Part shown: piece by piece, positions 34,000 through 45,877 of the stretch
Numbering within the stretch: position 1 is the first letter of the stretch
Layout of the letters: the number at the start of each line of letters is the position of its first letter
NCBI GenBank assembly: GCA_013368325.1
Contig: JAACJK010000121.1
Span: 231,047-295,046 of the forward strand
DNA length: 64,000 nt
Reading direction: 5' to 3'
Source: Ephemerocybe angulata
Lineage: Eukaryota > Basidiomycota > Agaricomycetes > Agaricales > Psathyrellaceae
Made by a program: the position numbers and the translations under genes
The notes under the pieces: model-generated
Database searches by the model: none
Seen by the model: the letters and a program-made list of their open reading frames with translations, nothing else
Told to the model about the DNA's origin: nothing

Positions 34000-34762
34000 A
34001 TGCACACCGACGTGATCACCACACTCCTCCTCGCGTTTGTCGCCGCCTGTACGCCTATTGCAGTCCACAGCGCAGCCACCCCAATCAGTGCCACAATTAT
34101 CCCCGTTGGTGGCTTATGTACGACCTTGCTTTTGCCTCTCCCCAGGGAAGTCTCTAAAATTGTTCTCGATAGGTGCGGGGGACGCAGGTCCTGCCAAGGT
34201 ACGTGGCAGAGCATTTCTTCTGCATCATACCGTCCTACTAACCCAGGTATTAAACATCCAGGGTACATGTAGGAGGCTTTTCTCCTTTATACTCGCACAT
34301 GCACGTTCTAAACCCATTCTCTCTTCAGGCTCAGAAGGTAGTACATGTTGCAGAGTCTCCCCCGACCGTTCCCTGTACGTCGAGTCAAGCTTTAGATAAT
34401 GTCTACGACTCGCTGATGTTTCTCCCCAGCTGTACAGAGCTCGACCCCGAGCTCTCAGGCGGCCAATGCCCGGAAAGCTTTATCCCAAGAGGTCAACTAT
34501 GCAAGTCACGACTCGTACCCCGTGTGATTGGGACCTGGGTGCTAACAATACAATCACATACCAGGCGCCGGCTTTGCAGGCCCGCTCAAAGATCCCTGTT
34601 TCCCCGGTACTACATGCTGTTACCTCTGGCCCGATAACGCACAGTACGTTTAACTCTTTATCTAACCTCCCAATGCTACATGCCGTTGCTGATGCGCTGA
34701 ATGTCGAGCTCAGGTGCATGTCGTTGCCGCCCAACCAACCTTGCCCGCGGCCCCAGTTCTGA
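34000..34762 (+). CDS. Small secreted cysteine-rich protein with a duplicated module
   Basis: Seven exons (34000-34108, 34173-34198, 34247-34262, 34329-34374, 34430-34491, 34565-34643, 34714-34762) give 128 residues with consistent phases. The N-terminus (about residues 1-25) is a signal peptide: charged start, hydrophobic TLLLAFVAACTPIAV and a cleavage-like HSA-AT. The mature chain has nine cysteines in the pattern CC-x8-C-x11-C-x18-C-x5-CC-x8-C-x8-C. Two similar modules are visible, GAGDAGPAK...STCCRVSPDRSLC and GAGFAGPLK...TTCCYLWPDNAQC, so the gene arose by internal duplication. The pattern is near but not equal to that of hydrophobins, and the chain is not very hydrophobic. An extracellular or effector-like role is inferred. 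The first intron's donor (gtggct) is weak. Confidence 0.75.
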
Positions 34763-36269
34763 ACAATTTCTCGGTCTAGCCAAGTAGGGCTATATCTCTC
34801 GAGGACCCTTTTCCGATTTTAAATCCACACTCCTTGAACGTGCACCTCCTATATAAGGCTTGCATTACATTACCACCTGTCCTATACTATTGATCGAGAA
34901 CAGATAGCTACTCTTAACTTCTTCAACTTAGCTTGAGCTCATCGTAATTCCAGGTAAGGACACAATCGCATTCAGGACCATCTTGATGAAAGGAATGAAT
35001 AGATTGGAGTCCAGGAAACCCCTACAAAGCAAAAGAGCTCGTGTTATCTGTATTCCTGGACACTTTGAAAAAGTGGGAAGGTTTTGTAGACGTACCACCC
35101 AAATCGATTCTGCGCCATTTCCGAGACTTCTATAACAGGAAGGTAACTGCCTATTTGGTACCTAGGCTTACATAACCCTTTCCCGTCGATTTGATCGCCG
35201 ATCAAGTCGCGATGACCGGTTTCCTCCTGATCTCTTCCTCTCCCTCAGCTTTGCGCCTAGCTTTCTCCTTCCCTTCTGAGTGTTCGACTGCCCATCGTCC
35301 TGACTGCTTCGCACAACTTCTGCTCGAAATGTTGTTCTGGCTTGACGCATAATTTTCGTTATCGAATGCGCCATCGCTTGCTACGGCTGTCGCTATCCCT
35401 TCTTGATTGGGCTCAGCTCCATCTGTGTTAGAGTCGGAACGCTTTTGCTCTCTTCGTGCTTGTTGCGACGCCTCGGGCGGTCGAACTCGTTGTATCGGGC
35501 GGATTCCTTTGCGGACGATATCTTCTTGTTTGGGCTGTTGGAGATGTCGGTGGTCATTGCTCGGGTGACAGCATGGTGCAGTGGTTGGAAGTGAGTACTG
35601 AGTGCTCGACTGTTGTGACCTTAGGAGATGCAAGTGCTAGGTCACTCTGTGTTGAGTTGTCTCCTGATTTCCTCATTATAGTGTGCGATGGTATGGGCAT
35701 CTTTGGTTTGAATGGAGCATGGAGTATTTCAGACGGTGAATATCTACCGACCTATGGCATAAGTACGCCTGCCAGCATGCCTGTACCTCCCTCCCGGTGA
35801 TCTGTTGGTATCCATTGGCTGTGTCATGTATGTATGGAACACATGGGTTGGCTGTGTAGCATTCACAGTCACATAGCCATCATTCGCCAACGGGCGACGG
35901 TGCACGTCGCAGACGAGAAGTGGTAGATGTGTACGCCAACGCATTGAACTCTCCACTCCCGTTAACCGACAAACAGGCCGCCATCAGGGTTTCCATGAGG
36001 AAACGATAATATTTTCTTTGAATATGTATATCGTTGTAGCCCTATACCAACCATGTAATGTATTCCAGAATGGCAATAGCCTTGATTACTCCATATATGG
36101 GTGGGTATACATTGGAGGTCCCAACAGGTCTGCATTACTTGGGTTTACGACAACCGACCTCTATCAGTTTACACACGACCTGCACCCCCACCCTTGCCGC
36201 AATTCCATGACTGACAGAGATACGATCGCATTTACCTTTATTGGGCGCTTTGTCACTGTGCGAAGTACT
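34763..36269. other. Intergenic region, no gene seen
   Basis: A TATATAA motif occurs at about 34850 but no start codon or exon chain follows it convincingly. A 143-codon minus-strand frame at 35202-35633 is rich in charged residues and lacks homology. Treated as non-coding. Confidence 0.4.
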
Positions 36270-36690
36270 GAGTTATGTTACCACCTCGCATCGAGCCTAC
36301 CCAAATTGATGTTTCCTTATCTAACTGGTCAGATTGGCAACATCCATCGCGCTTTACAACGGCAGGTGGAGTTTGTGACTTGCGCAAAGACTGGCTGCAC
36401 GATGCTCTCTCGCAACCCAGGGTCACTCAGAACCTATTTTCGGTCCATTATCTTACCGCCCGATTCATTGCTGGGTCGACAAGCATATTACCATTCCGCG
36501 TCAGTCTTGGTCGAGTTGGCCTCCTCCCGTCTGAGCGGTGAGATCCACAAGATACACCAGGCTTTACATGGGCAGCTACAGTTTGTGAAATGCGCCAAGT
36601 CTAACTATCTTCTAATTCTCGCAAGGCAAGGTAATCGAAACCTTTCTTCGGCTGATTATCTTCCCACATAACATTGCTGGATCAAGCTCA
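36270..36690. repeat. Imperfect tandem duplication, about 210 bp per unit
   Basis: Two diverged copies, about 36270-36479 and 36480-36690, line up with a period of 209-210 bp. Matching blocks include TTACCA..TCCGC/TCGC near each start, CTTTACA.GG.CAG, TTTGTGA and ATTATCTT.CC followed by CATTGCTGG at each end. The + frame 36018-36671 reads through both and gives related peptides (TGQIGNIHRALQRQ and SGEIHKIHQALHGQ), but the frame has no other support as a gene. Confidence 0.7.
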
Positions 36691-36706
36691 AGACAGCCCA
36701 CACTTG

Positions 36707-37318
36707 CAGAGATGGTCAACCCGAGGTCGGGGTGGCAGAGATGGTCAGCCAGAGTCGGGGTGGCAGAGATGGTCAACCCAAGGTCGGGGTGGCAGAGATG
36801 GTCAACCCGAGGTCGGGGTGGCAGAGATGGTCAGCCAGAGTCGGGGTGGCAGAGATGGTCAACCCAAGGTCGGGGTGGCAGAGATGGTCAACCCAAGGTC
36901 GGGGTGGCAGAGATCGTCAGCCAGAGTCGGGGTGGCAGGGATGGTCAGCCAGAGTCGGGGTGGCAGGGATGGTCAGCCAGAGTCGGGGTGGCAGAGATCG
37001 TCAGCCAGAGTCGGGGTGGCAGGGATGGTCAGCCAGAGTCGGGGTGGCAGGGATGGTCAGCCAGAGTCGGGGTGGCAGAGATCGTCAGCCAGAGTCGGGG
37101 TGGCAGGGATCGTCAGCCAGAGTCGGGGTGGCAGGGATGGTCAGCCAGAGTCGGGGTGGCAAAGATGGTCAGCCCGAGGTCGGGGTGGCAGAGATCGTCA
37201 ACCCGAGTCGGGGTGGCAGAGATCGTCAACCCAAGGTCGGGGTGGCAGAGATTGTCAAACAAGGTCGGGGTAGCAGACGTGGTCAGGCGGTCAGCCTGAG
37301 TCGGGGTGGCAGAGATTG
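36707..37318 (+). repeat. 28/29-bp minisatellite, about 21 units
   Basis: Units such as GGTCGGGGTGGCAGAGATGG-TCAACCC are repeated head to tail. Most copies are 28 or 29 bp, so all three + frames stay open and read the same Gly/Arg/Gln-rich phrases in rotation. Between about 36,907 and 37,145 an 84-bp higher-order unit (one GAGATCG copy plus two GGGAT copies) is repeated three times, showing recent amplification. The last units are degenerate. No gene start or splice pattern supports translation. Confidence 0.9.
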
Positions 37319-37422
37319 CACCGCTTGGGTTTAACGTTTGGGAGAGAATAAATGCATTGGATGGCCCTGGTATATAAGATATTACGCTATTACCCTGTTA
37401 TGCTATAGCGAGTTTCTAACTA

Positions 37423-38818
37423 CTACTCTGCATCATCTCCACGAGATCTGTTTTGGATCTCTTGCAGTATCCGCCTTCTCCGTTTGATAGCAGAAAGGGC
37501 ACTGTTGGCTGGGACTAGGCGGCGCGTATTTGAAAAGGAAGGAAATATCTTTCTGCGGGGCGATGAAACAGAATCAGCCTGAGGCCTCTGATTCTGTAAA
37601 CTGAACTCACTGATTCCACCATGCAAGCAATTTACTGACCTCATCCTGCTCTTCGGGGTCTTCTAATAACTCAATCAGTGACGTGTAGAATGTTTCTGAG
37701 TCCGTTTCTCGGTCAGTATGTGAGAAGATTGAGGCGGAGCTCAGAGCAAATCGCATCTAATGGCCATGGTTTGAGGTAATCTCCAGTAGCAGCGGAGGGA
37801 GCATACCTGTGTAGCTATGTACGCAATAGAGGCTCGAGTGACCTGGGTCATGCCGTGAATCCTTGCATTTCCGGAACGGGTGGCCCTGGGCTCTTCGTCG
37901 ACAGAGCTTGGCGATGTAAAGACATGTTTAAAGCCCTGGTACCCAACCATGGCAGGGCTGTTAGTAATTCTGAGACTGCTAGCAAGTAATCAAGCAAAAC
38001 CCACCCTAACGAGTAGGTCGCTCCTCAGGAAACCCCTCCAACCGTCCTCCGGATAAAACTTCTCGTTGGTGTATACGAAGCTGGGCCAGTGGGCACCTGA
38101 GACAATGAGTTCCTTATTTCGCAGTTGCTCCTTGACTCTATGGAGGAGGTCAATAGGTTAACAGGGCGTAGAAAAAGCCTTACGCCTCATCGTTCCAATC
38201 GAGTTCTGCGGGGCAGAGGAGAGCACCTGTCCTCTCATGATAGAAACCCCTGTTGGACTTGACGTTCCGGGACAATGGGGGCCGCAAGGGCTCCTCAGCA
38301 TTCGGAACTATCCAGTCGAGAATGGCGCCTTTGAGGCTCTTTGTATCGTCAGCTCTTGAGGTCGAAGAGCCTTTCTGAAGCTTGACGACAGTACAAAATC
38401 TATCCCGATTCATCAAAGGGATAACGATGATGAGATCACTCACCATATTCGCTATAGCCATTACCTCTTCCTCGCTCGAAGCCATCAACCTCTCTTCCAG
38501 ACCAGGAACAAGTTTACAAAGTTGCTTGTATACTCTCAACTCTCGTCGCTCTCTACGTGGGCAATCAATAGATGTACTAAGTGAGATTGGAGACGGAGCT
38601 TACTGTTGGGTTTCGGGAGGGGTATCTTCATCGGCGCTGAGGCCTGCGTTGATGAGCGCGAGCATGTTCGTGAAGGCATAATATGCCCGCCCAAAATGTC
38701 TTCCATGATGAACAAGGGGATCGGTTTGAAGGTTTCTAACCGACACAAAGAGCATTAATGCGTCTTCGTGGGGTAGAATCGAAGTCAGATTGGCTCACGG
38801 GCGTTTACGGGGAGCCAT
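37423..38818 (-). CDS. DUF6698-like protein of mushroom-forming fungi
   Basis: Exons in transcript order: 38818-38799, 38735-38604, 38552-38444, 38380-38184, 38137-38005, 37935-37807, 37756-37611, 37552-37423; 331 residues. I recognise the expanded Agaricomycete family from HGRHFGRAYYAFTN, KLVPGLEERLMASSEEEV, SRADDTKSLKGAILDWI, NRGFYHERTGALLCPAELDW, FKHVFTSPSSVDEEPRATRSGNARIHGMTQVT and the closing LLAWWNQ-KIFPS..NSALSAIKRRRR. Its function is unknown; members are often numerous and lie in transposon-rich regions. The acceptor at 37936 (gtaccag) is required to keep LLVRGFKHVF in frame. The 5' end is uncertain: the same frame is open back to an ATG at 39016, and an alternative first exon there could splice to 38735 in the same phase. 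Confidence 0.85.
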
Positions 38819-39685
38819 GGTCAGTCCGCTGGGGCGCTTCTGCCCTGCGCATTGGCAAGGTTCTTCTTCATGTGCCACTCCATACCTGATAATCCTATGC
38901 TTGAATTGGCGTGCTTTATTCTCAAGATCCTCCGGTGCAGCTGGGCTGGACCGTGACATCGCGAGTATTTGGGCTAAAAGGGAAGCTGTGGAGGGGGCAA
39001 ACGGTGTGGAGGTCACCAGCTGAGCGAGGCTTCTTTATATAAGTATGGAAGATGGTGATGTGAGTCATTCAAGGACATGTCAGATCGCAGGTTGTGCATC
39101 ACGATTTGCGAGGACACATTACAGTCCGCGAGCTTGGGCAAGCGACATATCGCTTAACTTCGGAGTTGCTGGTAAGTAATGATTGCCGCCGGCCGGTGCA
39201 TATCAGGTTAAGCGAGCAGTTACTTGGCAGAGCGGAGGATTTAGGGAGATATACCGATCTGTCGCCTCTCACGATGTGATTTTATAGGCAACTTTCGTCT
39301 GGTAGGCAGCCCTTCAGACCAATATCTGGATCTACTATCCAAGGCTAGGTAATTGGAAGCATTTTATGCTCTCAATATAGTGTGAAAATGGGCTCCCGGC
39401 TCCTTTACCACCGCAACAAGAAACCTAGGTTGCGAATCCAGGCGGCGACAGACAGGTAGATTCAACGCTTGGCAAAGATTCACTTGGACAAGTAGAAAGG
39501 CCAATAATAACTGGTTGGTGGTTTACTAGTACTACTGAACATGCGGCGCGTGCGACTGCTACTCTGCTGATATAATTCAAGTCCGGTTCTCCACCCATCC
39601 CTTCGGACTTTCGTAACCCATCTCAGGAGCGTCCTGCATGATCTGTGACAGTGCGTGAACTCAGAAGAAGTTGGAGTGCTTGAAA
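38819..39685. other. Intergenic or 5' region of the DUF6698-like gene
   Basis: Contains the possible alternative N-terminal frame (38887-39016) of the DUF6698-like gene; the rest shows no supported gene. Confidence 0.4.
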
Positions 39686-40492
39686 TCACTCGTCCGCGAA
39701 GTTGTCTGAGAAAGAGCATTAAGGTCAATTTACGTCTAGATCAGCACCAGATTGAATGAGGGTACCTCCAAATTTCTCCAGCATGAGGACAGTATTCGCC
39801 ACAAAGGAACGGATACCGGCATTGAACCAATATTTCACCTGGATACGAACACCTGGAGAATGTGAGGCGACATACATCGCATCCGGTATCAGTGTTTGTG
39901 TGAACGGGAAGCCATGTCAATCGCACTCACAGTAAACCCAAGCCACTCCAAGTTGAAGCCTTGTCTTGAGAAGGCTGAATAGAGCGGCCAAAATAGATAG
40001 CAACTCTGAAATCGGTTTAAGATCTGAGGGAAACATAGACATAGGAAGGCGTGAGCGCTTGAGCGGCAAGAGGAGGTCGGAGGAGTGAGTATACGCACCC
40101 GTTCCCAATAATATGCATACGACTATGGCTCCAACAGCGGCCGAAGTAGCGAAGAGGGCGACAGCTTGAAGGAGAGCGGGTCCCGGAACCGATTTGGTTA
40201 AGTCTTGGATGGCGTCAACCACCAGCGAGGCCCGCCGTTCGCGCTGAGGAATGACATGAATCCGAACCACTTTGGCCAGTTCGTCCAGATTCTTGGGCTC
40301 CCCCGCAAAAACGACCAGGGAGCGATGTCTATCGATACGGGAGACGCGCACCGCACCTCCCAGTATATCCTCGTAACTGCGTTTGAAGCGCGCAGCAGAA
40401 TCCGTAGACATGACCGCTATCTCGGCCTCGCGCAGATGGCTAAGAGCCAAAAGCTCGTCCATTTCAGCATCTGAGTCCATTTGGTTGGTCAT
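39686..40492 (-). CDS. Unknown protein with one predicted membrane span
   Basis: Four exons (40492-40099, 40023-39931, 39852-39766, 39705-39686) give 197 residues beginning MTNQMDSDAEMDELL. The N-terminal ~100 residues are soluble and charged; residues about 105-130 (ALLQAVALFATSAAVGAIVVCILLG) form a strong hydrophobic segment, followed by a second amphipathic stretch (ELLSILAALFSLLKTRLQLGVAWVYC) and a C-terminal region ending FGDNFADE. The four exons keep phase and use consensus sites, which supports a real gene, but I do not recognise the family. An unspliced reading through intron 1 is also open. The gene lies 120 bp from the left end of the KDZ-type element. Confidence 0.65.
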
Positions 40493-40611
40493 GATAATTC
40501 AAGAGAAGCAATGGGTCCTGGCAGTGGATGATTTGTGAAGTGACAGGGAAAGGGGGGATGAAGGGTGTTGAAAGGTCGTCGGTAGATGCACGTACTTAAA
40601 TACTCAAAGCT

Positions 40612-40718
40612 AACTAGTTCAGAATATACAGATATTGGAATATCCGGCAGTCCGGGTCGGCTGTCCGGCTGGCGGGTGTCCGGCTGTCCGGCCTAGCGGG
40701 AGTCCGGGCGTCCGGCCT
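40612..40718. repeat. Left target duplication, terminal inverted repeat and subterminal array
   Basis: AACTAGTT (40612-40619) is followed by the inverted repeat: CAGAATATA then, 14 nt after the 8-mer, ATTGGAAT and GGCAGTCCGG (to 40655). The match with the right end is about 33 of 44 bp including the 8-mer. From 40656 to 40718 come several copies of (T/A)GTCCGGC-like octamers. Confidence 0.75.
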
Positions 40719-40952
40719 TCTATTTCGAGAACTCGATCGCCTCTCCTGCAACCATAATGTGTGAAATATTCTTCGGCTCGCCCCGTTCACTTGCGTAGTG
40801 TTCTTTCTCTCTTCTCTCTACTAGTTGTGCGCTCTGAATCACCCGCCATTGTTACGTATCATTACACGGTGAGTAGTACTAGCACAACACCTGTGGCCGC
40901 CCAATTGGCTCATCATCTCGCGGCTCGCCCAGATTCTTTCGCGCCCTGGACC

Positions 40953-43102
40953 ATGGAGGCAGAACAAGCCCCATCTCGCCAGGCCACGGTTCCCCCGGAT
41001 GCTTCAGTTTCATGCACAAACTGTGGCCGTAGAATCTCTTACCATCCCTGCAAGACCAACGAGAATGGCAATAAAGGCAGGCCGGTCGCCACGGTACGTC
41101 TTTGCATGGCTGCAGGTCGATTCTATTCTTACCAGGGTCATAGTGTCCATACTTTAACTCGCAGGGGGTCAAATGTGCCTTCGTCCACTGGTACGGCTCT
41201 CCCCCGCCAGGTCTGCCGCGGGAAGACCCTCTTGGAAACAGTTTACGCGCCTTGACAACACCTCCACCACCCACGGCAACCCCAACACCCCAGACTGTAC
41301 TCACTATCACCATCCCTGCTCCTTCGGCTGCCCGCCCTGCCACAACAGGTGGAAAGCTTACATGTGCTGTCGCGGCGTGCAAAAAGACCAAATTGACGGC
41401 GGATTGTGGAAGGGCAATGTGCAAGCAGCATTGCATTCAGGCGGGTGGATGTACTCGCCATGGAGTGATTGCAGGTCATTCAGCAGTCCCTGCAACTCCG
41501 GATCCTGCTTCCAACACTGTTCCTCTCCCCTCCAATGCTCCTCCTCCTCCCGTTGCTCCAAACATCGACCCTTTGCTCAATCCTCGCTACGCCCAGCAGA
41601 TTGCCCCCATCTTCACGGACATTGTTCGGCAGGATCAGGAGCGCGAAGAACGAGAGAGACAGCGCTCGTCTACCATTAACGAAAGTGCTGATCGGGCAAA
41701 GTATTCCATCCCAGTATATCTTTGGAAGGTGGACGGGAAGCCGAAGTACCGCGTATTCCAGGCTGGCCTCGGAAATTTTGAATGGCCGTGGTTCCGCATC
41801 GACACCGCCATGCTCGAGGCTTTGGGTGTTCAGGTTGTCGATAAGGACGGACAGCCAAACCCTCCATCTCTCGAGCTGTACGATGATGCTGGAGGATTAG
41901 GGTTGTGGGCAGGAATTGATCTTGGACACGCCATCCGCGTCTCCGAAGGTTCGCGCATTCTCATCAAGCTAGAAGCTGTCGAGACGTGTGAAGGCATCGA
42001 GCAGCTTTCGCAGCCCGCTCCACGAGCCCCTCATCTTCGCGAGAATCTGGCTGGTGAGCGATCCTACATCCGGGCCCGCAATAGGGAGAGTAGAGGCTCA
42101 TCCGAAGTTGCATTTTCCTCATCAGGCACTGCGCTCAAGCGCTCTCGAAATGATGCCGCACCAGCACCGCAACCTTCCCGCTCTCAGTCGACACACGACT
42201 CTCGTTCTATCGCTGGCCCATCCCGCTCTCAGTCGACACACAACTCTCGCTCTATCACTGGCTCATCTCGCTTAGCCCCTGTTGCTGGCCCATCGCGCTC
42301 AAGGAATGAGTCTCAGAGCCGCTCTGCTGCTGGTCCATCTGGAAATAACTCTCGGCTTTCTATCAAGCAGGAGTTTCATGATACTTCATTCTCGTCGCCA
42401 GTGAAAATCAAGATTGAACCTGGGACTTCGGGTGCTGCTTCCACCTCACGTACTGTCATCAAGAAAGCCCCGGAGAGTGATGAGGACTTCGGGCCTATGC
42501 TTGATGCACTCTCATCAGGTATGAGCGACTCTGATCTTGGCAGCACTGATGCTCGCGCAATTGAAACTTCTGGCAACGACTCTGATTCGGAGGGCTTCTA
42601 CGACATCGATGACAATGTCCAATCCTTCCCTGGTGACTACTATGCCTGCCAGATAATCAAGTGTTTCAAAGCGATGGCGCTCGCGAAGGCCAACCGACCC
42701 AAGCGGGGCGACGCCGAGAGGATCTTCGAAAGCCACTTTCCAGGCTGCCGCTACATACGGTCGACTTTCTGGGATCAGGCAAAGCGCTTTAACAAGCTTC
42801 CGCATCGCCTCCAGACCAAGGCGGTCAAAGCTGGCTACACAGTAGAAGGGTTATGGAGCAACGTAATGAAGGATGCTCCATCTTTGAAGAAAGGGAAAGG
42901 CCGCACAGTCCGAGCCACCTTTCCTACTCCATCTCCACCCCGTCGCAAAGCCACAGTTCAACACTCTCCTCCTCGCCGTGCCATAGCTCACTCTCCGCCT
43001 CATCGCACCAAGCCTCGTTCTCCCAAGGTCAAGCGAGAGAAGAAGAAAGCACGTGTTTCATATACCATTGATGAGGACGGTGCAATTGTTATTTCTGATT
43101 AG
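40953..43102 (+). CDS. GRF-like zinc-finger protein carried by the KDZ-type element
   Basis: Two exons, 40953-41093 and 41165-43102, give 692 residues. The N-terminus has SCTNCGRRISYHPCKTNENGNKGRP...VKCAFVHWYG, resembling a GRF zinc finger (CxxC, N-GRxF, CxFxxW), a domain that in other proteins binds single-stranded DNA. A second Cys/His cluster follows at about residues 100-135 (CAVAACKKTKLTADCGRAMCKQHCIQAGGCTRHG). The centre carries Ser/Arg-rich repeats (SRSQSTH..SRSI.GPSRSQSTH) and a KIKIEPG sumoylation-like site. A C-terminal globular part (FPGDYYACQIIKCFKAMALA...FPGCRYIRSTFWDQAKRF) and basic tail follow. Cargo or accessory role in transposition is inferred from position between the inverted repeats. 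Confidence 0.8.
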
Positions 43103-43313
43103 CGATACTCTGGGTATTTTTGAGCTTTTCCTTGTTCTTCTCTCATTCGCAGCGATACCGTTAGCACACATTTGTCCATGATCCATCCACATTTCATCTG
43201 CCTTTCATTGGGATCCGCGATACTTATTAGTGGCTCTTACCTTTATATACTCTGTGATACCTCATTTTAATAACACATATCTCGCTTCTTTGCCTAATTG
43301 AATTGGCTGTCCT

Positions 43314-45459
43314 TTACTCTACATTTCGCTGCCTGTAAGTATTCCTGGGATTAACACCCTTCTTCTCGAGCTTATCCAACGTAATAGTATTCCTCCGAAT
43401 GACCATCTCGTCCAAGAAGAAGTCGTACCGATGCTTCGTCATTTCGCGACACAGTGAATGGTAGCCACCAAACCATGCATTTGTTTGCTCAGCGATGGAA
43501 GAGTTGAAATACCACGCCTTCCCATCAACACCGTCGAGCTCCTCATGTGCTGCAGGGTTGCAGTTCTGCTGGCAGAACTTGTCGGTAACAGCATGCTTGC
43601 TCTTGAAATGAAATACGTCGACCGTAAGCTTTGTTTTCTTGAAAACCGGATTGTTCTGAACTGCCTTCGCCAATGTGCAGTTGTTGTCGAAGAAGATGTG
43701 TTCTGGCATTGTGCCTTCGATGCGGTAAACACGGGTGATCATGTCCTAAAATGAAGACATATCATATATGTGAGTATTCAAAAAAGCTGCCCGTACAATG
43801 CACGTACAATGACAGACCCAATTCCTTCAGCTCCGTAGAAGGTCTCTCGAGCAACAATCATGCCGCAGGGTGCGACGAACAGCTGTTCATTATGTGTACG
43901 CCTTCGGCCAAACAGTCCTCTAATCTTGGCGGCTTTCTTCTTGCTGTCTGCTGAGGTTTCAACTGTGACTGTCACCTCGGCAAGCTCGTCTGTAAAAGGA
44001 TCTCCAGCCAATGCTGCAGCTAGATCGGGATGTGAGCTCTCTGGGTGTGACACCCATGCGCGTTGAAGCTGTTGCTGAAGTTGAAAGCGAGCGGTGCCCC
44101 GGTCATTGTACAGATCCTCCACTGCTTGGTGTTCTGGAAGAGAGCATGTTTTCCTCTCGTCGCTGCGTACAGACTTGCAGTCCTTGATGCAGCATATGTT
44201 GCCAAACTCGACTTCATGGTCCTTGCAGTACCGGTTCTTTACGGATGGTAGTGGCGCCTTGCAGTTGAAGACGTTACAGCAGGGACGGCCAATGGTCACC
44301 CCGTCTATAACAACAACCTGGACGTGCTTCCCTACATATAGTCAGCACATATTGACAGCTCTAAAAAATAAGACATACCATTATGCTCTCGAGAGCAGAG
44401 ATCACAGCTATGGTACACCTCCGGATGGTAAAAACGTCGCCGGTCATTCAAGAGCTCGACGGCTGCGGTGTATCGACCCTTCTCGTCACCCGTATGGGGA
44501 AGCTGAAGCTGTGTATCTCTCCGCAGAGAATCCTCGAGAAGCGACAAGGCCGTAAATGCATTGTAGACCTGATCTGAGGTAACCTCGCCTTTAAACTGCC
44601 AGTCCATCTCCTTGGCTAGGTCTCTTCCACGATTGGGAGAGATTGCTGTATTGTAGAATTTGGCGCAATTCGTAGCAGAAACCCATCCGACCACCATCAA
44701 GGTAATCCACGAGTTGATAAGCTTCACTTCCGCAAACTGGTGCTCGCCAATCTGAAGGATCTTGGGTAGAGCACGAGCATAGGTCCGTATTCCTCCTTTG
44801 ACTGAAAAGTTGTGGTGGTAATTAATGTTGCAAGCTATGTGTTGCATGAGATAGTGCTCTGTTCGGTAGAAAAGAGAACCATACCTTGGCAATAGAGGTG
44901 TACAGACCACACCGGCAGTGTACCTTCCTCCAACGTAAACAGTAACGCCCGACGCTGCTCTGCTTTAGCGAGGGCAAGCCCAGCTGCCGTGCGACGACAG
45001 CCTTCATTGGTGCAGTACTTCTGTGTTGGGTAAAGAGAGCGATAACCTAGTACAGTAACCCCACTGTTAGCATCTGTGACAGTGCCCGCAGCTTAATGAG
45101 CACGTACCAACCCCATGCTCCTGACCATGTGTTTTGAAAGCTTCTAAAAGGCATGCAGAATCATTCACAGCACCCATGTCATTCCATACAACGTCCCGCA
45201 CGCACTCCCAGAGACCGTCAATGACTGAGTGTGGCTTCATCGGCAGATCACAAGCGCTCGCTAGAAAACAGTGCACTGCTTGTGGTAGGAATTCGGGGGG
45301 ACGGTCGACGGGGTGCTGACTTTCTTGGGGTAAGAGAATATCATCTTTAATGCGCGATGCCAGGACCATGAACTGGAGAAGGCTTTTGAACCGAATTCGT
45401 TCTCGAACCCGGGGATCCAGACTGGCAAGCCAGTTATTCAATGCTGGCAGGGTATCCAT
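43314..45459 (-). CDS. CxC5/CxC6 cysteine-cluster KDZ-type transposase-like protein
   Basis: Five exons (45459-45108, 45046-44885, 44834-44379, 44331-43808, 43745-43314) give 641 residues with consistent phases. The sequence follows the Agaricomycete family annotated as CxC5/CxC6 cluster associated with KDZ transposases: LYPTQKYCTNEGC, TLPVWSVHLYCQ-ACNINYHHNFSV, GEHQFAEVKLINSWITLMVVGWVSATNCAKFYN, HSCDLCSR, DGVTIGRPCC, CKDHEVEFGNICCIKDC. The C-terminal part looks like an RNase H-type catalytic core: FFDNNC, DVFHFKSKH and SIAEQTNAWFGGY supply candidate Asp, Asp and Glu. It ends GVNPRNTYRQRNVE. Gene direction, flanking inverted repeats and the intact frame make it the likely transposase of the 6.3-kb element. 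Confidence 0.88.
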
Positions 45460-45877
45460 ACCTCGGATGCAGGAAAAGATAGGTGAGGGGCAGAGGGAAG
45501 GATGTGCAACGTGGATGAGGGGCTGCTTCTCATATCAATGTGCTGACATAACCTTGCTGCAGGGCTTTATTCACATCAAAGGTAGTCAATTGAAAGCGTC
45601 GGAAAGAAATACAGTACTGCAGTGCAAACAACAGACCTAAAGCCAGCTCAAGAATGTGAAGAACTATGGAAACGCACTCGCATGGCATAAGCCCTCCCTA
45701 CCAGCACTTCCGAGACCAAGCTACTCCCTTCTCCCAGTCCTTCAACCATTCCATCAAAAATTCCTGCGTTGAAAGCGCGGCAAGCAGCAGGTACACGGTT
45801 GGGGGCGCCAGGTGGTGCGACATGCACGATGAGCCCTAGGTGGTCCGAAGTGCGCAACGCAACGACAACGTTGCCAG

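Noticed and set aside
34000..34762. Hydrophobin
   Set aside because: The paired cysteines are suggestive, but the total number, the spacing and the low hydrophobicity do not fit either hydrophobin class.
35202..35633. 143-codon charged minus-strand frame
   Set aside because: Low-complexity Arg/Glu/Ser content, no domain, no introns in an intron-rich genome and no upstream signals.
36712..37334. Three ~200-codon proteins in overlapping frames
   Set aside because: They are products of the 28/29-bp repeat, which lacks stops in every + frame.
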